Source of the DNA: Clostridium aquiflavi
GTDB lineage: Bacteria; Bacillota; Clostridia; Clostridiales; Clostridiaceae
NCBI RefSeq assembly: GCF_031344075.1
Contig: NZ_JAVJAN010000007.1
Coordinates: forward strand, 34,057 to 98,056
Direction: 5' to 3'
Length of the DNA stretch: 64,000 nucleotides
The position numbers were made by a program, and so were the translations under genes. Numbering within the stretch: position 1 is the stretch's first letter; the number at the start of each line of letters is the position of its first letter. Positions 60,339 through 64,000 of the stretch are shown here, piece after piece. The notes under the pieces were generated by a model. That model made no database searches and was not told where the DNA came from. It saw only the letters and a list, made by a program, of their open reading frames with translations.

Positions 60339-62264
60339 ATGATTGTCTTAAGTTGTAAAGATATAAGTAAAAGTTATGGAATAGATGATATTTTAAAGGA
60401 AGTAACTTTTTCTGTTAATGATGGAGATAAGGTTGGTATAATTGGATCAAATGGAGAAGGTAAATCTACTCTATTCAAAATACTTTCTAAAGAAATCCTT
60501 CAAGATACAGGTGATATTTATATAGATAAAAATAAATCTATAGGCTATTTATCTCAACATTTAAACTTAAATTCTGAATTTACTCTTTATGATGAAATGT
60601 TGACAGTATTTAATGAGCTTATACAACTAGAAAATAAAATTTCTAATTTACAAATAAAAATGGGTGAACCTTATGATGAGAAAAATGCTGCTTATCATGA
60701 AAAGATAATAAAAGACTATACTACTGCTCAAGATTTATATGAAAACAGAGGTGGATATACATATAAGGGTGAAATATCTCGTATAGTTAAGGGTTTAGGA
60801 TTTAATGAAAATGATTTTAATAAAGTTATTTCAACACTTAGTGGTGGACAGAAGACTAGAGTAGCTTTATGTAAGCTATTGCTTTTAAAACCTGATATAT
60901 TACTACTAGATGAACCTACTAATCATTTAGATTTGGATGCAATTGAATGGCTTGAAGAATACTTAAAAAGCTATAAAGGAACAGTTCTTATAATCTCACA
61001 TGATAGATATTTCTTAGATTCTGTTACTAATATAACCTTTCAAGTTATAAATGGTCATGTTAATTGCTATAATGCATCATATACTAAATATTTAGAATTA
61101 AAAGAAAAAGATTATGAAAGTAAATTAAAAGCTTATAATATTCAACAAGCTGAAATTAAAAGACAGGAAGCTATTATAGAAAAATTCAGATCATTTAATA
61201 GGGAAAAAAGTATTAAAGCTGCTGAAAGCAGAGAAAAAGCCCTTGATAGAATTGACCTATTGCATGCTCCTGATGTTGAAAAATCTGCTTCTAAAATAAA
61301 ATTTGAGACATCTGTAAAAAGTGGATTTGACGTATTACATATTGAAAACTTATCTAAATCTTATGGTGAGAAAAAATTATTTTCTAATCTTTCAGTTGAT
61401 CTAAAACGTGGAGAAAAAATTGCTTTAATCGGTGAAAATGGTAGAGGTAAAACAACTTTATTTAATATAATAATGGATAAAGTTAAAAGTGATGGTGGCA
61501 TTAAAGTTCTAGGTACAAATGTTAATGTTGGATATTACGATCAAGAACAATCAAATCTTAATCTTGATAAAACAATAATAGATGAAGTTTGGGATGATTT
61601 TCCTGAACTAACTACCACACAAATTAGAAATGTTCTTGCTTCTTTTTTATTTACTGGAGATGATGTTTTTAAAAAAATTGATAAACTAAGTGGTGGAGAA
61701 AAGTGTAGAATTAATTTATTAAAACTTATTTTATCAAAAGCTAATTTATTATTATTAGATGAACCTACTAATCACTTAGACATCCCATCTAGAGAAGCTC
61801 TAGAAGATGCTATTCTAAGTTATGACGGTTCTTTACTAGTAATATCTCATGATAGATATTTTTTAAATAAAGTTATAAATAGAATCTTAGAATTAACTGA
61901 AAATGGAGTTGTAAATTATTTAGGTAATTATAGCTATTATACAGAAAAGAAAAAAAATCCTTTGAGATTTGAAAATTATGATGAACAGGATTCATCAAAA
62001 ACAAAGACTCAATTAAATACAGAAAAAAAGAAAAAAAAGGCTTTAGATAAAGAGGTCAAGGCCCTTCAAAATAAAATAAAATATCTTGAAGATACTATAA
62101 ATAAAAATGAAGAAGAGTTATTAATGCTTCAAGAAGATTTATGTAAAGAAGAAATTTATTCTAATCCATCTGAAAGTGAAAGAGTTAATAAAGAAATTAA
62201 AGCTAAAGAAAGCTTAATTGAAGAACTTTATGCACAATGGGAAGAATTAAATGAATCAAACTAA
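60339..62264 (+). CDS. ABC-F family ATP-binding protein
   Basis: The 641-aa soluble protein has two ABC domains and no membrane segments. Domain 1: Walker A IIGSNGEGKSTLF near residue 34, signature STLSGGQKTRVAL near residue 165 and LLLDEPTNHLDLDAIEWLE. A charged inter-domain linker follows (residues about 240-300). Domain 2: Walker A GENGRGKTTLF near residue 368, signature LSGGEKCRINL, and a second LLLDEPTNHLD. The C-terminus is a coiled coil (residues about 555-641) with KKKKALDKEVKALQNKI. The group includes translation factors and antibiotic-resistance proteins; which one applies is not evident. GGAGG is ten bases before the ATG. Confidence 0.92.
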   Translation: MIVLSCKDISKSYGIDDILKEVTFSVNDGDKVGIIGSNGEGKSTLFKILSKEILQDTGDIYIDKNKSIGYLSQHLNLNSEFTLYDEMLTVFNELIQLENKISNLQIKMGEPYDEKNAAYHEKIIKDYTTAQDLYENRGGYTYKGEISRIVKGLGFNENDFNKVISTLSGGQKTRVALCKLLLLKPDILLLDEPTNHLDLDAIEWLEEYLKSYKGTVLIISHDRYFLDSVTNITFQVINGHVNCYNASYTKYLELKEKDYESKLKAYNIQQAEIKRQEAIIEKFRSFNREKSIKAAESREKALDRIDLLHAPDVEKSASKIKFETSVKSGFDVLHIENLSKSYGEKKLFSNLSVDLKRGEKIALIGENGRGKTTLFNIIMDKVKSDGGIKVLGTNVNVGYYDQEQSNLNLDKTIIDEVWDDFPELTTTQIRNVLASFLFTGDDVFKKIDKLSGGEKCRINLLKLILSKANLLLLDEPTNHLDIPSREALEDAILSYDGSLLVISHDRYFLNKVINRILELTENGVVNYLGNYSYYTEKKKNPLRFENYDEQDSSKTKTQLNTEKKKKKALDKEVKALQNKIKYLEDTINKNEEELLMLQEDLCKEEIYSNPSESERVNKEIKAKESLIEELYAQWEELNESN

Positions 62265-62409
62265 AAGACCATATTTTTAATATATATTCATAGATGTCAT
62301 TGAACTTAACTTTTAAATCTATTAAACAAAAATTAAAATTACATTTTAATAGTTTAATTTTGTAATAATTTGACTCTATGAATACTTTTCCGTAAGGTTA
62401 ATAAAAATC

Positions 62410-62463
62410 AAACCTCCTTTGAAACAATTTATTCTATGAATTATTTCAAAGAAGGTTTTTTAT
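62410..62463 (+). terminator. Terminator between the ABC-F gene and dut
   Basis: AAACCTCCTTTGAAA and TTTCAAAGAAGGTTT pair (one mismatch) around a 24-base AT-rich loop and end in TTTTTTATT. It could also serve dut from the minus strand. Confidence 0.75.
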
Positions 62464-62503
62464 TCTAATAGACCTAAAAATAATTATTTATAGAAGACAT
62501 TAT

Positions 62504-62944
62504 TTATTTTAATCCTGAAGATCCAAATCCATTTGCTTTTCTTTCAGAATCACTTAGTTCATTGGCTTCTTCTATTTGAACATTAATTATAGGCTTTATA
62601 ACCATTTGAGCTATTTTCATACCTTCTTCTATTTTAAAGCATTCCCTACTATGATTGATTAGAATAACACCAATCTCACCTCTATACCCTTCATCTATTG
62701 TTCCTGGTGAATTTAAAGTAGTAATTCCATGTTTTAATGCTAAACCACTTCTTGGTCTAATTTGAGCTTCTGTATTTTTAGGAAGCTCTATTTGTATTCC
62801 TGTATGGATTAAAGCTCTTTCACCTGCTTCTAACAATAATTCTTCTACTGAATATAAATCTAACCCAGCATCTCCTTCATGTGCATAATTAGGTACTACT
62901 GCTTTTTCATTAATTTTCTTTATTTTTAATATGTATTTTTCCAT
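62504..62944 (-). CDS. dut: dUTP diphosphatase
   Basis: The 146-aa trimeric dUTPase removes dUTP and supplies dUMP. All five motifs are present: HEGDAGLDLYSVEE near residue 22, RPRSGLALKHGI near residue 63, NSPGTIDEGYRGEIGVILIN near residue 78, IAQMVIKPI near residue 110 and the closing RKANGFGSSG, the flexible P-loop-like arm. No neighbour suggests a phage origin, so a housekeeping copy is most likely. Ribosome-site AGGTGA precedes the ATG by six bases. Confidence 0.95.
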   Translation of the reverse strand: MEKYILKIKKINEKAVVPNYAHEGDAGLDLYSVEELLLEAGERALIHTGIQIELPKNTEAQIRPRSGLALKHGITTLNSPGTIDEGYRGEIGVILINHSRECFKIEEGMKIAQMVIKPIINVQIEEANELSDSERKANGFGSSGLK

Positions 62945-63039
62945 ATAATCACCTACTTAAAATATTTCGTATAGCATATAAGATATTTAGATTTTGTTTA
63001 CTTATATGATTATAAAATATTATTATATAAATAGCAAAA

Positions 63040-63082
63040 GGGGCTATTGCAAAACTAACATAGTTAGTTTTGTAGCGGCTCA
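63040..63082 (+). repeat. Left end hairpin of an IS1182-like element
   Basis: GGGGCTATTGCAAAACTAAC is followed by its near-complement GTTAGTTTTGTAGC. The GGGCTATTGCAAAACT sequence is typical of the ends of IS1182-group elements, and the transposase start lies about 90 bases downstream. A terminal inverted repeat plus a transcript-blocking hairpin is inferred. Confidence 0.6.
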
Positions 63083-63172
63083 TTTTTTATGGAAATAAAA
63101 AAATGTGAATTCCGAAGAACTCACATTCGTTGTATAATTAACTTATGCTAATAAACAAATCATACATTAAAA

Positions 63173-63408
63173 ATGTATAATAAATTTAATGATAATTTTC
63201 AACTTATATTGCCATTAAATTTAGAAAACTTAATACCAGAAGATGATTCTGTACGCTTGCTAAGACATGTATTGGAGGGATTAAATTACACAAAGTTGTA
63301 TAAGGCATACTCTCCCTTTGGAAGAAAACCGGCAGTGAAACCTAAAATCATGTTCAAAATATTATCTTATGCTTATTCTCAAAATATATATTCATGGTCT
63401 TATGTCAA
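63173..63408 (+). pseudogene. Truncated IS1182-family transposase (N-terminal fragment)
   Basis: The first 70 or so residues match the start of IS1182-type transposases (DUF772 region): DNFQLILPLNLENLIPEDDS, VLEGLNYTKLYKAYSPFGRKP and KIMFKILSYAYSQNIYS. After that, family similarity stops near 63400 and the frame closes at 63430. The catalytic part is missing. The break coincides with TGTCAATATCTTGGACACAA, which looks like the end of a second element inserted here. It cannot encode a working transposase. Confidence 0.75.
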
Positions 63409-63466
63409 TATCTTGGACACAAAAAGTTAAACTTTTTTATGCTGCACTTCTAGCTAATAATTCACA

Positions 63467-63924
63467 TTAATTTTGGGTCATGTAATTAATAGAAGAGTGT
63501 AGCCTTTTTCTGTTGTACCATCCTTCAATATATTTAAAAATAGCTCTATTAGCTTCTTCGAAGGTACGATATGAATTTCTGTATATTTCTTCTTTTTTTA
63601 TAGATGAATGGAAAGATTCTATACAAGCATTGTCATAAGGACAACCTTTTTACTAAATGATTGTGTAATATTAAACTTTTTACATAACTCTTTTAAATCA
63701 TTACTAGTGTATTGAGATCCTAAATCGCTATGAAATATTAGTTGCTTATCTTTATCAGGGGATTGGCTAGAATAAGCATTTTTCAAGGCTTTAACAACTA
63801 AATCATTAGTCATTCTTTTACCGAAGGCGTAGCTAATTATTTTTTTAGACTGTAAGTCCAGAACTGAAGCTAAATAGCACCAACTATCTTTGATAGTATG
63901 AATATACGGAATATCTCCTCAATG
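63467..63924 (-). pseudogene. IS3-family transposase OrfB fragment, frameshifted
   Basis: On the minus strand, the DDE integrase core is recognisable in two frames: GDIPYIHTIKDSWCYLASVLDL and LIFHSDLGSQYTSNDLKELC (first and second Asp), then, after a one-base shift at an A run (63647-63651), GCPYDNACIESFHSSIKKEE with the catalytic Glu, GWYNRKRLHSSINYM and a stop at 63467. The shift looks like loss of one A. A TGA codon (63919-63921) replaces an expected Trp just before GDIPY, and no N-terminal part is present. The fragment interrupts the IS1182-like element. Confidence 0.75.
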
Positions 63925-63952
63925 TCATTTAGATAAGGATTTATCCTTGTCT

Positions 63953-63991
63953 AAGTCATCTAAGGATATTGAAAATATTCTTAGATGACTT
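63953..63991 (+). terminator. Strong hairpin with T run at the right edge
   Basis: AAGTCATCTAAGGATATT and AATATTCTTAGATGACTT pair over 18 positions with one mismatch around GAA, followed by TTTGTTTTA. It sits beyond the IS3 fragment and should terminate plus-strand transcripts. Confidence 0.7.
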
Positions 63992-64000
63992 TTTGTTTTA

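Noticed and set aside
62504..62944. Prophage remnant based on a dUTPase gene
   Set aside because: No integrase, phage structural genes or attachment repeats surround it; a single chromosomal dut is normal.

Overview
The window is an AT-rich (roughly 70 percent A+T) chromosomal stretch from a motile, spore-forming, fermentative member of Clostridium (Firmicutes). The evidence is a Bacillus/Clostridium-type motility and chemotaxis cluster with FliY, CheC, CheD, FliW and CsrA, an alpha/beta-type small acid-soluble spore protein, a single-chain pyruvate:ferredoxin oxidoreductase, a PPi-type phosphofructokinase, an NADP-type glutamate dehydrogenase, strong AGGAGG ribosome sites and frequent TTG/GTG starts. 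No rRNA, tRNA, CRISPR array or prophage was seen. The species cannot be named from the sequence alone.

Layout. (1) Positions 1-3396, minus strand: a probable flagellin-glycan module (partial Gfo/Idh/MocA oxidoreductase, SpsF-like cytidylyltransferase, small unknown ORF, Maf-type motility accessory factor). (2) 3424-24148, minus strand: flagellin with its own SigD-type promoter, structured leader and terminator; a YjfB-like 59-aa gene; fliT-fliD-fliS-unknown-flaG; csrA-fliW-flgL-flgK-flgN-flgM behind a second SigD-type promoter; then a chemotaxis/switch operon read as fapA-cheW-cheD-cheB-cheR-cheA-cheC-cheY-cheW-fliM-fliY. (3) 24228-33290: class IV aminotransferase plus HAD phosphatase, aspartate-type aminotransferase, a DUF1292 protein with a Cys/His-rich tail, PFOR, flavodoxin and murG. 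(4) 33700-36082, plus strand: SASP, CoA-transferase and a small ORF. (5) 36207-51583, minus strand: recJ, DJ-1/PfpI protein, parC-parE, family 2 glycosyltransferase, gdhA, DUF2238-like membrane protein, rhomboid protease, pepF and a small unknown. (6) 51998-55295: a small membrane protein, a zinc/manganese-type ABC importer pair, and convergent fur and mntP-like genes. (7) 55514-62944: PPi-PFK, class V aminotransferase, an unknown plus DUF4397 gene pair, TetR regulator with a divergent ABC-F protein, and dut. (8) 63040-64000: nested remnants of an IS1182-like and an IS3-like element.

How the genes work together. CsrA and FliW are encoded beside the flagellin that they control in Bacillus subtilis. 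The flagellin leader here carries a short hairpin presenting GGA inside ACAUGGAUGU, close to the optimal CsrA target, with a second GGA in the Shine-Dalgarno sequence. FlgM (anti-sigma-28) and flagellin both lie behind TAAA-N15-xxCGATAx promoters. This gives a predicted two-layer control (FlgM/SigD, then FliW/CsrA) of filament production, followed by Maf-dependent glycosylation.

The non-coding DNA holds at least three families of dispersed, hairpin-forming repeats that resemble miniature inverted-repeat elements. Together with a Fur-like palindrome plus an attenuator-like hairpin before the metal transporter, and the Cys/His-rich DUF1292 protein, these are the least explained parts of the window. 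I found no clear-cut new multi-gene defence or biosynthetic system.
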